A stretch of DNA of 64,000 nt from Pseudochrobactrum saccharolyticum. GTDB taxonomy: Bacteria > Pseudomonadota > Alphaproteobacteria > Rhizobiales > Rhizobiaceae. The DNA lies in NCBI RefSeq assembly GCF_008801715.1, contig NZ_VZPG01000004.1:310001-374000 (forward strand), read 5' to 3'. The translations under genes were made by a program, and so were the position numbers. Shown here in pieces: positions 8,659-17,583 of the stretch; the stretch's first letter is position 1, and each line of letters opens with the position of its first letter. The notes below the pieces were generated by a model. The model did not search any database. It was not told where the DNA came from and saw nothing but the letters and a program-made list of their open reading frames with translations.

Positions 8659-10440
8659 TTAATTTATGGAACTTAAGGGTTCTTCAGGTGAAGTTTCTGT
8701 CAAGTTTTTTACATAATCTGTCTTTGTTTCGGAAATTTTTCCGAGAATGCCGCGGGCAATTTCTTCTTCTGCCAGAATAATCGTACCAATCCCGAGATCA
8801 CGCAGATAATCAGCCTCAACTACCGATTCAGCGCGGGCAATAATATGCAGGGACGGATTGATCTGACCGGCCTGCGCAATAACACGCGCTGTCTCAAATG
8901 CATAAGGCAGAGCGAGGATCAGGCATTGTGCATCTGCAAGACCGGCTCTGGCCAGTGCATCGGCATCGGCGGCATTGCCGAGAATAACTTCGACACCTGT
9001 TTCACGTAATTCTGTGGCCGGTTTCTCGGCATTCTCAATCACGACGAGCGGGCGCTTTTCTTCAATCAGTCTGGCTGCAACACGCGAGCCCACCTCACCA
9101 TAACCGGCAATGATCGTGTGGCCGGTTTGTGTGGTTGCATAGGTGCTGAAATCATCTGCCGCACTGTCTTTGTCATCAGCGTCGAGATCTGTGACATCTG
9201 CGGATTGTTTCGCTCCAAGCTTTCTTTCAATAAACGGGCGCAGTTTTTCAAAGCCGATAAAGACCAGCGGATTACAGAGAATGGAAAGAATAGCACCGGC
9301 CAGCACCAGATCGCGTGCTTCCGGCGGCATGATTTTCAGCGATACGCCAAGACCGGCCAGAATGAATGAGAATTCACCGATTTGCGCAAGGCTGGCGGAG
9401 ATGGTCAGTGCGGTACCCGTCGGATGTTTGAACGCGCGCACAATAAAAAAAGCGGCAGCGGATTTTCCGATCATAATAATCAGCAATGTCGCCAGCAGGG
9501 ACAGAGGATTATTAATCAGCACCATCGGATCGAACAACATGCCGACCGAGACAAAAAACAGCACCGCAAATGCATCACGCAGCGGCAGGGATTCCTCGGC
9601 CGCCTGATGGCTGAGTTCTGATTCACTCATCACCATACCGGCAAAAAATGCACCCAGTGCCAGTGAAACGCCAAACAGGTTGGCAGCGCCAAAGGCCACG
9701 CCAAGCGCAATGGCCAGCACGCCGAGGCGGAAGAGTTCACGCGAGCCGCTGGCGGAAATCACCTCAAGCACCCATGGCACAACTCTTTTGCCGACTATCA
9801 GCATCAGTGCAATGAAGACCGCGATTTTGATCAGTGTCAGTACAATGATGCCGGTAATGCCAAGCCCCAGATACGAAGCAATAGGGTCTGACGGAACCGT
9901 ACCGGAATTGCCATGTAACAAACCGGCAATGGCTGGCATCAATACAAGCGTCAGCACCATGACCAGATCTTCAACAATCAGCCAGCCGACGGCAATGCGG
10001 CCACGATCGGTTTCCATCAGGCGACGCTCCTGCATAGCGCGCAGCAGCACAACGGTCGATGCAGTGGAGAGTGCCAGACCAAAAACCACAGAGCCTGTGA
10101 GATCCCAGCCGATAATCAGGCCGAGGCCGGTGCCAAGAGCGGTTGCGGCAAAAATCTGCGCCAGCGCTCCCGGAACCGCGATGGCTTTGACTGACAGCAG
10201 CTCCTTGACGGAAAAATGTAGGCCGACACCAAACATCAACAGGATGACGCCGATTTCAGCAAGCTGCAGTGTCAGTTCCTGATCGGCAACAAAACCCGGG
10301 GTGTAAGGGCCGCAGAGAACACCGGCGAGGAGATAACCCACCAGCGGAGAAATGCGAAGGCGATTGGCTATCGCCCCGAACAGAAAGGCCAGACACAGAC
10401 CAACAACAATCGTAGCGATCAGGGGAGTGTCGTGAGGCAT
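8659..10440 (-). CDS. Kef/YbaL-type cation:proton antiporter with RCK domain
   Basis: This 593-residue CPA2-family antiporter carries a Na/H-exchanger domain of about 12 membrane segments (residues 1-385). A cytoplasmic TrkA-N/RCK nucleotide-binding domain starts near residue 440 (IIAGYGEVGSRVAARL, the Rossmann dinucleotide motif). The order and length match YbaL and its alphaproteobacterial relatives, which are predicted potassium/proton exchangers. A charged linker rich in Asp (residues about 415-430) joins the domains. No ancillary KefF/KefG-type subunit gene lies nearby. The transported ion and the ligand of the RCK domain are inferred from the family only. Confidence 0.9.
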   Translation of the reverse strand: MPHDTPLIATIVVGLCLAFLFGAIANRLRISPLVGYLLAGVLCGPYTPGFVADQELTLQLAEIGVILLMFGVGLHFSVKELLSVKAIAVPGALAQIFAATALGTGLGLIIGWDLTGSVVFGLALSTASTVVLLRAMQERRLMETDRGRIAVGWLIVEDLVMVLTLVLMPAIAGLLHGNSGTVPSDPIASYLGLGITGIIVLTLIKIAVFIALMLIVGKRVVPWVLEVISASGSRELFRLGVLAIALGVAFGAANLFGVSLALGAFFAGMVMSESELSHQAAEESLPLRDAFAVLFFVSVGMLFDPMVLINNPLSLLATLLIIMIGKSAAAFFIVRAFKHPTGTALTISASLAQIGEFSFILAGLGVSLKIMPPEARDLVLAGAILSILCNPLVFIGFEKLRPFIERKLGAKQSADVTDLDADDKDSAADDFSTYATTQTGHTIIAGYGEVGSRVAARLIEEKRPLVVIENAEKPATELRETGVEVILGNAADADALARAGLADAQCLILALPYAFETARVIAQAGQINPSLHIIARAESVVEADYLRDLGIGTIILAEEEIARGILGKISETKTDYVKNLTETSPEEPLSSIN

Positions 10441-10458
10441 AGCGGCTTGTCCTTATAA

Positions 10459-10497
10459 AACCAAAGTCCGTTGAGTGAGACTCATTGGACTTTGGTT
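10459..10497. repeat. Hairpin upstream of the antiporter gene
   Basis: AACCAAAGTCC (10459-10469) and GGACTTTGGTT (10487-10497) form a perfect 11-bp stem. The loop contains a smaller GAGT/ACTC stem. It lies 18 bases upstream of the antiporter start on the minus strand, so it may fold in the antiporter mRNA leader or act as an operator. Confidence 0.55.
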
Positions 10498-10640
10498 AAG
10501 CCCGAGTGGCGATTGAACTTTCCAAGGCGTGATGCGCAGCATCTCATCGCCTTGCGATAAGCGTCTTTTGCCGTTTGTCTCAACTGCAATCTCGGCGGAA
10601 TTATGCAGGTTCAGAAAAAGGGCAAAGCAGAGAAGGGGAT

Positions 10641-10767
10641 ATCGCGCGGCTTTAGAGCGCCGTGCGTCCAATTGGACGCACAAAGGACGCTCTAATATTT
10701 AAATGGAGCATCGGAATAATCCGAAAACCGAATACACTTTTCGGTCCGATGCTCTATGCCGCGCGAT
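10641..10767. repeat. Composite palindrome: two elements nested inside a 10-bp inverted repeat
   Basis: ATCGCGCGGC (10641-10650) and GCCGCGCGAT (10758-10767) are exact inverted copies. Between them sit the 44-bp element (10652-10695) and a second palindrome (10705-10755) with arms GGAGCATCGGA and TCCGATGCTCT and an inner CCGAAAA/TTTTCGG stem. It looks as though repeats were inserted into the loop of an older hairpin downstream of secDF. Confidence 0.7.
10652..10695. repeat. 44-bp hairpin element, copy 1
   Basis: The element starts TTAGAGCGCCGTGCG and ends GCTCTAA. Its outer arms TTAGAGCG/CGCTCTAA enclose an inner stem GTGCGTCC/GGACGCAC. Other copies of identical length are at 27528-27571 and 33120-33163. 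Confidence 0.8.
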
Positions 10768-10782
10768 AAGATCGTGTCTTTG

Positions 10783-13317
10783 TTACTTGGCAGTCACTGC
10801 GTCGTCTGTCTCGCCGAGGCCGCGCTTATGAGTACGCTCCCACCAGGTGCCGAGCAGCATCAGGATCGGTGCTGCAATGAAGATCGACGATGTGGTTGCA
10901 ATGAACACACCAAACAGCATCGGGATCGCGAAGTTCTCAACCGCGCTGCCGCCCCAGATTGCCATCGGAAGAACAGCAAGGAAGGTACAAAGCGAGGTGT
11001 AGATACAACGGGCGAAAACCTGATTGATACTCAGATCAATGATTTCACGCAGCGGCTTGGCCTTATACATACGCATATTTTCACGCATACGGTCATAGAC
11101 CACCACCTTATCATTGACCGAGTAACCAACCAGTGTCAGCACGGCCGCAATCGCTGTAAGGTTGAAGTCGAGTTGGGTGATGACGAAGAAACCGACCAGC
11201 TTGGTGGTATCGAGTACCAGCGTGGCAATCGCACCCACGGCGAAATACCATTCAAACCGCCACCAGAGATAGATCAGCATCGCACCGGCAGCCAGTACCA
11301 GAGCGATAAAGCCGGAACGTGCAAGCTCGCCGCTGACCTTTGGCCCCACGACTTCTGTACGTTCGATCTTCACATCCTTGTCGATCGACTGAACAGCTTC
11401 ACGAACCTTGTTAACCGCAACAGTCTGCGCTTCTTCGCCACCGTCCTGACGCTGAACGCGGATCAGAACATTTTCAGGGCTGCCTGCATTTTGCAATGCG
11501 ACTTCACCCAAACCAAGTCCGCCGAGCGAGGAACGCAATTGTCCCAGATCAGCCGGTTGGGATGTGGTGATTTCAACCTGAATACCGCCGGTAAAATCGA
11601 GACCGTAATTCAGACCTGGTTTGAAGAACAGGAACAGCGAGGCGACCGACAGAACCACAGATACCAGAATCCCGAAATAACGGGCTTTCATGAACTGGTA
11701 ATTGGTGTTTTCCGGTGCAACGCGAACCCAAGGTTCAATCTGCAGAACCTTCAGCTTACGGCGGCGGACAGACCATGCCATGATGATGCGAACGACCGAA
11801 ACAGCCGTGAACATGGAAATGGCAATACCGAGCATCATGGTGATAGCGAAGCCGCGAACAGGGCCGGTACCGAACATGAACAGCAGAACGGTTGCAATCA
11901 CCGAGGTGACGTTGGCGTCAACAATGGTTGAATAAGCGGAGTTGAAGCCTTTATCGAGCGCAGCCATAGCGCCCATGCCTTTTTTGGTTTCTTCACGAAT
12001 ACGCTCGTTAATAAGAATATTCGCATCCACAGCAATACCAATACTGAGGATAACACCGGCAATACCGGGCAGGGTCAGCGTTGCCCCGATCAGGGTCAGT
12101 GCCGCAAAGGTCAGAACAATATTCAGAAGCAGCGCGAAATTCGCGATCATACCCCAGAAACCGTAGAGCATGACGATGAATGCGGCGACCAGAATAAAGC
12201 CGAGAATACCGGTATAGACACCCATTTTAATGGCATCGCCACCGAGATCCGGACCAACGGTACGTTCTTCAATAACTGTCAGCGGCGCAGGCAATGCACC
12301 GGCACGCAGCAGGGCGGACAGAACAACAGTATCTTCAACAGTGAACTGACCGCTGATCTGGCCGGAACCGCCGGTGATAGGCTCACGGATTGTCGGCGCA
12401 GACAGAACCTTGTCATCAAGAACGATAGCGAAAGGACGGTTCACGTTCTTTGTGGTGATTTCAGCAAACTGACGGGCACCCTGACTGTCAAAACGGAACG
12501 AAACAATCGGTTCGTTTGAGCGCTGGTCAAAACCGGCGCGGGCATCGGTCAGGCGTTCGCCGCTGAGTGCGACCTGATCTTCGATCGGATATTTAATGTC
12601 CGGATTTTTGGAATCTTCCATAATCGTGACGCCCGGAGGCGGCGGGCTGTTCGGATCTGCATCCGCAACCATATGGAAGGCCATTTTAGCCGTTGAACCC
12701 AGCAGCTGACGCAGCTGTGTCGGATCCTGCAGACCCGGCAACTGAACCACGATACGGTCACTGCCAACGCGCTGGATGGACGGTTCGGAAACACCGACCT
12801 GATCCACACGCTGACGGATGATTTCAAGGCTCTGGGTGAGGGCGCTGTCGAGACGGTAGTTGAAACCGGCTTCTGTCAGCGACAGACGGATCTGTTCGCC
12901 TGGCGTTGTCACATCAATATCATTGATCGGTGTGCCGAAACCGCTGGTCGATACAGGATTAATCAGGGTTTTCAGTGCTGTTACCGCACGGTCACGCTGC
13001 GCAGTATCGGTAATATTGACCAGAACCGCATCGCCGGCCACACGAATGGACTGTGGCTGAATGCGTTCTGAGCGCAGCTTGCTGCGTGCATCATCCAGCA
13101 ATGTACGCAGACGGTCTTTTTTCAGACCGGCAGCATCCACTTCCAGGACGAGATAGGAACCGCCGCGAAGATCAAGCCCGAGTGTGACCTGATTTTTCGG
13201 GAACCAGCCGGGCATATTTTCCAGCTGTTGCTTGGTAAAGACGTTCGGCAGGGCAATGAATATGCCCGCCAGAATGATGAGACTGTAAAGATATACAGCC
13301 CATTTGGGTGTACGCAT
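10783..13317 (-). CDS. secDF: Protein translocase subunit SecDF (fused)
   Basis: This 844-residue fusion of SecD and SecF uses the proton gradient to help SecYEG release exported proteins into the periplasm. The SecD half (residues 1 to about 510) has the signal-anchor helix, LGLDLRGGSYLVLEVD near residue 46 and a large periplasmic domain. The SecF half starts near residue 545 and has LNYGLDFTGGIQVEI. About 12 membrane segments are predicted. Fused SecDF is normal in Brucella and relatives. No yajC gene is adjacent. The next gene upstream on the same strand, at 13461, is a small hypothetical membrane protein. Confidence 0.96.
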   Translation of the reverse strand: MRTPKWAVYLYSLIILAGIFIALPNVFTKQQLENMPGWFPKNQVTLGLDLRGGSYLVLEVDAAGLKKDRLRTLLDDARSKLRSERIQPQSIRVAGDAVLVNITDTAQRDRAVTALKTLINPVSTSGFGTPINDIDVTTPGEQIRLSLTEAGFNYRLDSALTQSLEIIRQRVDQVGVSEPSIQRVGSDRIVVQLPGLQDPTQLRQLLGSTAKMAFHMVADADPNSPPPPGVTIMEDSKNPDIKYPIEDQVALSGERLTDARAGFDQRSNEPIVSFRFDSQGARQFAEITTKNVNRPFAIVLDDKVLSAPTIREPITGGSGQISGQFTVEDTVVLSALLRAGALPAPLTVIEERTVGPDLGGDAIKMGVYTGILGFILVAAFIVMLYGFWGMIANFALLLNIVLTFAALTLIGATLTLPGIAGVILSIGIAVDANILINERIREETKKGMGAMAALDKGFNSAYSTIVDANVTSVIATVLLFMFGTGPVRGFAITMMLGIAISMFTAVSVVRIIMAWSVRRRKLKVLQIEPWVRVAPENTNYQFMKARYFGILVSVVLSVASLFLFFKPGLNYGLDFTGGIQVEITTSQPADLGQLRSSLGGLGLGEVALQNAGSPENVLIRVQRQDGGEEAQTVAVNKVREAVQSIDKDVKIERTEVVGPKVSGELARSGFIALVLAAGAMLIYLWWRFEWYFAVGAIATLVLDTTKLVGFFVITQLDFNLTAIAAVLTLVGYSVNDKVVVYDRMRENMRMYKAKPLREIIDLSINQVFARCIYTSLCTFLAVLPMAIWGGSAVENFAIPMLFGVFIATTSSIFIAAPILMLLGTWWERTHKRGLGETDDAVTAK

Positions 13318-13460
13318 GAGAGTAATCCGGTCCGATTGTTTGCGGCAGGAATGGCTGTATTCAGACAGACCGTGCCGTAATGCAGATGGAAATCATAAGA
13401 CCTGTCAGACAAATAAAGTCCAATAGGGCTTATTTTAAAAGAACTGCCGGAAAGCAGAAT

Positions 13461-14006
13461 TTAAATTTGGAAGAAAGCAGGCGGTGCGCGGGCGCGGATA
13501 GCGCTCCGGCGGGCATCTGTCTGCGGGTTATGCTGAATGCGCAGAACGGATGCGGAAATGAAAGCTGCCAGAAGGGCAAATAATGCAGGCACAATGAAAG
13601 TGCCGTCAGCATTGAAAGGCAGAGCCTTGCTGTTGAAATAAAGCGCAGGGGTAAGAATTGCCCGAACCGGCGCTGTCAGCGTGCTGTTCGGCGCGCGCCC
13701 TGACGGATCAGTGGTCTGAACGCTTTGGCGATCCTGTACCAGTGCTGCAGTCTGATAGCTGATTGAGTTTTGATCACCGGCAGCAATTAATGCCGATTGC
13801 AGAGCCAGCAGTCCGGACAGAAACCACAGCAGGCCGAAAGAATAAAGCACAGTGCGAAGAGACAGCCTGTGCTGTTCCTGTCGTGCTTTCCCCGTTATCG
13901 CGCTGCAAAGTCTGGATCTGAAAATTGTTCCGGCTCGCTTTTGTCCTGATTTGCGAAAATCATGTCTGACTTGCGTAAATTTGCAGAAGGTCTCCGGCTT
14001 ATGCAA
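13461..14006 (-). CDS. Hypothetical protein with two membrane helices
   Basis: I do not recognise this 181-residue reading frame. It has two convincing hydrophobic helices: VLYSFGLLWFLSGLLALQSA at about residues 52-72 and FIVPALFALLAAFISASVL at about 137-156. A polar, Ser/Thr/Gln-rich segment of about 60 residues lies between them, probably periplasmic. The first 50 residues are basic and low in complexity and the ATG at 14006 has no ribosome site, so the true start is probably further in, just before the first helix. It lies 143 bases upstream of secDF on the same strand. Confidence 0.4.
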   Translation of the reverse strand: MHKPETFCKFTQVRHDFRKSGQKRAGTIFRSRLCSAITGKARQEQHRLSLRTVLYSFGLLWFLSGLLALQSALIAAGDQNSISYQTAALVQDRQSVQTTDPSGRAPNSTLTAPVRAILTPALYFNSKALPFNADGTFIVPALFALLAAFISASVLRIQHNPQTDARRSAIRARAPPAFFQI

Positions 14007-14279
14007 AAATACTATTTCATCTCATTAACCATTCAGCATCTTAATCACAAGGAAAATAGCTGACATGACACGGCTTTGTTGCATTTTACCGACAAAAAAC
14101 AGCTATGTCTGCTGACGACCTGCACGAGAAGATAAACAATTTCTCTGTGACATGAAGCTGTGGCCTTAATCTTATTTGCGCCTATATTGTGCATAAGAAA
14201 GCAGCGTTTGCGCCCATTTATTTCTATGCTGTTATTTGTGGATTGACGGCTCTGAAAAAGCCCCGGAAAAGTCAATAAT

Positions 14280-16736
14280 ATGAATCGGAAGCAGCAGTTT
14301 ATTGAGAGACAGATTTTGAAACTCCTATCAGCAATCTCCTTAAGGTTTTTATTGTGCTTTGTATTGCTGATATCGGGCATTGCTGCAGGGAGCGTGACCG
14401 GAAACGGCTGGGATATGGCTCAGGCGCAATCCGTGTCGCAAAATCTGGCAGCGCAGCAAAAGACGATTGTCGAGGACTTGCGCGTCCAGATTGATGAGAT
14501 CGGCAAAACTCTCGATAAATCCAAAAGCAATGATGAAACGCTGGCCAATATTAAGGTCAAGCTTGAGGGAATTTCCAAAAAGCTTCTCGATGCCGGTCTC
14601 GCATTTCGCCCGCGTCTGAGCGAAATTAATTCACGCCTTGACCAGATGGGGCCTCCGCCTGCGGAAGGTAAGCCTGCTGAATCCGAAATTGTTGCGACTG
14701 AGCGGGAGCGGCTGACAGCAGAAAAGGCCGAGATCAATACGGTTCTCGGCTTTACCGAAGATGCATCGGTACAGGCCAATCAGCTGATCGAGAAAATCGG
14801 CTCCATGCGCCGTGACCTGTTTACGCAGACCCTGTCTCAGCGCGTTGATATTAACACGGCGCTGGTGACCGAGGTTATCAATGCGGCCGGTTATGAAACC
14901 AAGACATTTTATTATCTGCTGAAATCATGGTGGGATTTCACGCTCTATCCGCGCCTGTGGACATTGCTTGGTGTTTTGGCGATTTCCGTTATTCCAGCAT
15001 TGCTTATTCACTTAAGTGCAAGGCGCTGGCTCGCCGATCTTTATGAGCGCGATCCGCTGGAGGACAGACCGAGCTATCTCAGCCGTTTGTCCGTTGCCTT
15101 CTGGTCAACGGTCATTCCGTCGGTGGCGATTGTCGTGTTTCTGGGGCTGGTCTATGTGTTGTTCCAGCGTTTCGATCTGCTGCGACCTGATGTGGCGCAG
15201 TTGCTGGCGGCCTTATTTTCTCTTTTCTGTGTGGTGCTGTTTATTTACCGGTTGGCACGGGGCGTGCTTAGTCCCGATATGCCGAACTGGCGTCTGCTGC
15301 CGATTGCACCAAAGCCTGCGCAAATCCTGATCTGGCTGCTGACAGCCGCTGCGATTACGCAGAGTATTGAATATTTTCTGGAAATTCTGAATGGCGTGAT
15401 GTCCTCGCCTTTGTCGCTGACCGTGGCGAAAAGTGTGATCGGCACAGCAATGGTCGGCGCTCTGCTGCTGGCGATTGCCTTCCTGAAACCGATTCAAAAT
15501 CCGAGAACCGGTGAATTGCGTGAATGGCCGAAACTCACCAAGATCATTCTGATCGTGCTGGGACTTGTGCCGATTTGTGCTGCGATTTTTGGTTATATCG
15601 GTCTTGCCCGTTTTGTGGCGCAGCAGATTGTGGTGACAGGTGCGTTTATCGTCACCATGTATCTCGGCTTTCTGACAGCCCGCGCCATTACCCATGAGAA
15701 AGCTTTTGCCAATACCAGCCTCGGACGGAAGCTGCGGGACAAGTTTAATGCCAATGAGGCCACGCTGGATCAGCTGGGGCTGCTCGCGGGTATCGTCATT
15801 AATCTTATCGTCCTGCTGATTGGTGTGCCGCTGGTTCTGATGCAGTTCGGTTTCCAGTGGTCGGAAATGAGCACGAGTTTTGTGCGGATTATGACCGGTT
15901 TCCAGATCGGGAATTTCTCGATTTCGCTGCTGAGCATCCTGACCGGTATTGTGCTGTTCATTATGGGCTATTTCCTGACGCGGTTGTTCCAGAACTGGCT
16001 GGACGGCAGTGTCATGGCACGCGGGCGTATTGATCCGGGTGTGCGCAATTCCATCAAAACCGTAGTTGGTTATGTCGGTCTGGCTTTGTCGGGGCTGCTT
16101 GGTATTTCAGCTGCCGGTATCAATCTCTCCAGCCTTGCACTGGTCGCCGGTGGTCTTTCGCTTGGTATCGGTTTCGGCTTGCAGAATATTGTCTCGAACT
16201 TTGTTTCGGGTCTGATCCTGCTGGCTGAGCGCCCGCTGAAGGTCGGCGATTGGGTACAGACTGGCACTGTCAGCGGTTTTGTGAAAAAGATCAGCGTGCG
16301 TGCAACGGAAGTGGAAACCTTCCAGCGCGAGACGATTATCGTGCCGAACTCGACGCTGATTAATGACAATGTCGGCAACTGGACGCATCGTAACAAACTT
16401 GGCCGTTCCGACATGCAGCTTCTGATCGGGTATCGTACCGATGTGCGCCGAATTCAGGCAATGCTGTTTGAGATCGCCAAAGAAACGCCGCTGGTTCTGA
16501 AAAATCCGGAGCCGATGGTGTTCTTGATTAATATGACTGAGCTGGTCAGCAGCAATATGATGATGCGCTTCGAGATCCGTATTTTTCTGGCCGATATTAC
16601 CAGCGCTCTCGGTGTGCGTAATGAATTGCAATTCACGATTGTTGAGCGGTTTGCAGCAGAAGGGATCAGTGTGATGCCTTTGCCGTCTCCGATTCCTTTG
16701 CCTGAGCCGCATGTAAATTCAGAAGAGGTTGCTTAG
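14280..16736 (+). CDS. MscS-family mechanosensitive channel with DUF3772-type N-terminal domain
   Basis: This 818-residue large MscS-type channel should open under membrane tension to release solutes during osmotic downshock. An N-terminal hydrophobic segment (residues 20-45) acts as a signal peptide or anchor. A periplasmic coiled-coil-like region of about 150 residues follows, then about ten membrane segments. The pore-helix region (GLSLGIGFGLQNIVSNFVSG) is at about residues 625-645 and the beta domain with VGDWVQTGTV and IIVPNSTLI follows. Size and order match the DUF3772/MscS proteins of Rhizobiales. It is a single-gene unit and its promoter should lie in the 273 bases upstream. Confidence 0.92.
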   Translation: MNRKQQFIERQILKLLSAISLRFLLCFVLLISGIAAGSVTGNGWDMAQAQSVSQNLAAQQKTIVEDLRVQIDEIGKTLDKSKSNDETLANIKVKLEGISKKLLDAGLAFRPRLSEINSRLDQMGPPPAEGKPAESEIVATERERLTAEKAEINTVLGFTEDASVQANQLIEKIGSMRRDLFTQTLSQRVDINTALVTEVINAAGYETKTFYYLLKSWWDFTLYPRLWTLLGVLAISVIPALLIHLSARRWLADLYERDPLEDRPSYLSRLSVAFWSTVIPSVAIVVFLGLVYVLFQRFDLLRPDVAQLLAALFSLFCVVLFIYRLARGVLSPDMPNWRLLPIAPKPAQILIWLLTAAAITQSIEYFLEILNGVMSSPLSLTVAKSVIGTAMVGALLLAIAFLKPIQNPRTGELREWPKLTKIILIVLGLVPICAAIFGYIGLARFVAQQIVVTGAFIVTMYLGFLTARAITHEKAFANTSLGRKLRDKFNANEATLDQLGLLAGIVINLIVLLIGVPLVLMQFGFQWSEMSTSFVRIMTGFQIGNFSISLLSILTGIVLFIMGYFLTRLFQNWLDGSVMARGRIDPGVRNSIKTVVGYVGLALSGLLGISAAGINLSSLALVAGGLSLGIGFGLQNIVSNFVSGLILLAERPLKVGDWVQTGTVSGFVKKISVRATEVETFQRETIIVPNSTLINDNVGNWTHRNKLGRSDMQLLIGYRTDVRRIQAMLFEIAKETPLVLKNPEPMVFLINMTELVSSNMMMRFEIRIFLADITSALGVRNELQFTIVERFAAEGISVMPLPSPIPLPEPHVNSEEVA

Positions 16737-16925
16737 AGCTGATCATGAAGGAAATGCCAGAAAGTTGTTCGATTCTTGTCTGGATTAAGCTTTAATTAAC
16801 TTCTCATTCAGTTGCGGTTCATCGGCAATGATTATAAATAAGGCCATGAAATGATGCGGTGCAGACTAAAATGTGACTGACACAGAGATTGAAACCGCAG
16901 TGAAGTTCAGAGTTTGAGGAGTGCT

Positions 16926-17210
16926 ATGGTGAATATGAAAAAAACCGGATTTGGCAGCCTTGTTATGATTGCAGGCATTCTGGCCGGATCAGCATCTGCT
17001 TTGGCAGCATCCGTCCTGAACAGCGACAGCACAGCACAGACGCTTGTGGTGACGGAAGGTTCTTCCAAGCAGCAGGTGACAGTGCAGCCCGGTGAAACAG
17101 TATCAATCTGCCCGAGCGGCTGTTTTGTGACCTTTCCGAACGGCGACCGCGAGGCGCTGACGGGCAATGAGGCCATCACAATTCTCAATGGCGGCGGTAC
17201 GCATAAATAA
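16926..17210 (+). CDS. Small exported protein of unknown function
   Basis: I chose the ATG at 16926, which gives 94 residues, because GAGGAG (16916-16921) sits 4 bases upstream. The protein has an N-terminal signal peptide (GSLVMIAGILAGSASALAA). A mature part of about 65 residues carries a CPSGC pair that could form a disulfide and a compact, Val/Thr-rich pattern suggesting a small beta fold. No family is recognised. It lies downstream of the MscS channel after a 189-base gap and is followed by its own strong terminator, so it is probably a separate transcript. Confidence 0.75.
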   Translation: MVNMKKTGFGSLVMIAGILAGSASALAASVLNSDSTAQTLVVTEGSSKQQVTVQPGETVSICPSGCFVTFPNGDREALTGNEAITILNGGGTHK

Positions 17211-17235
17211 CCGCTTCAAAGCGACTGATTTTTTT

Positions 17236-17270
17236 AAAGCCGCAATGGTCACAACCGTTGCGGCTTTTTC
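17236..17270 (+). terminator. Terminator after the small exported protein
   Basis: A 10-bp stem, AAAGCCGCAA (17236-17245) with TTGCGGCTTT (17258-17267), is followed by T residues. Confidence 0.88.
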
Positions 17271-17583
17271 TTATGCTTAAAGCAGCAATCCTTGTTTTGA
17301 CATTGCCTGCGCGGGTGAATTTACACTGCTGAGAGGCCGCGTCGCGGCGCTTTTCGGCGGTGTCGCAAACAGACCTTACAAGTCACTGAACTGACAGCAT
17401 AGTAAGCGCAATCTGCTTTGAAACACCGGAAGAATGGTGCGCCTCAAGGCGGGAGATTTGCGCCCTGCCACGTTATGACCGCACCGGATAAAGGGGCTGA
17501 AATAACAGGCTGTATCAGAATGTTGCAGTGCCGGACCGCTTCAGAACAAGACGCGGCATTGCCGGTTCAGAGGATGAAGTTTC
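17271..17583. other. Intergenic region upstream of the dehydrogenase, no gene
   Basis: These 313 bases should contain the promoter and any regulator site for the dehydrogenase gene. A frame starting at 17418 runs out of phase into that gene and looks spurious. I find no convincing repeat or hairpin. Confidence 0.4.

Larger units (their letters stand above)
10441..10782. other. Gene-free region packed with palindromes
   Basis: These 342 bases hold an 11-bp hairpin at 10459-10497 and a nested set of palindromes at 10641-10767, described separately. I see no credible gene. A 76-codon minus-strand frame across it has no ribosome site and encodes no recognisable protein. Confidence 0.6.
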
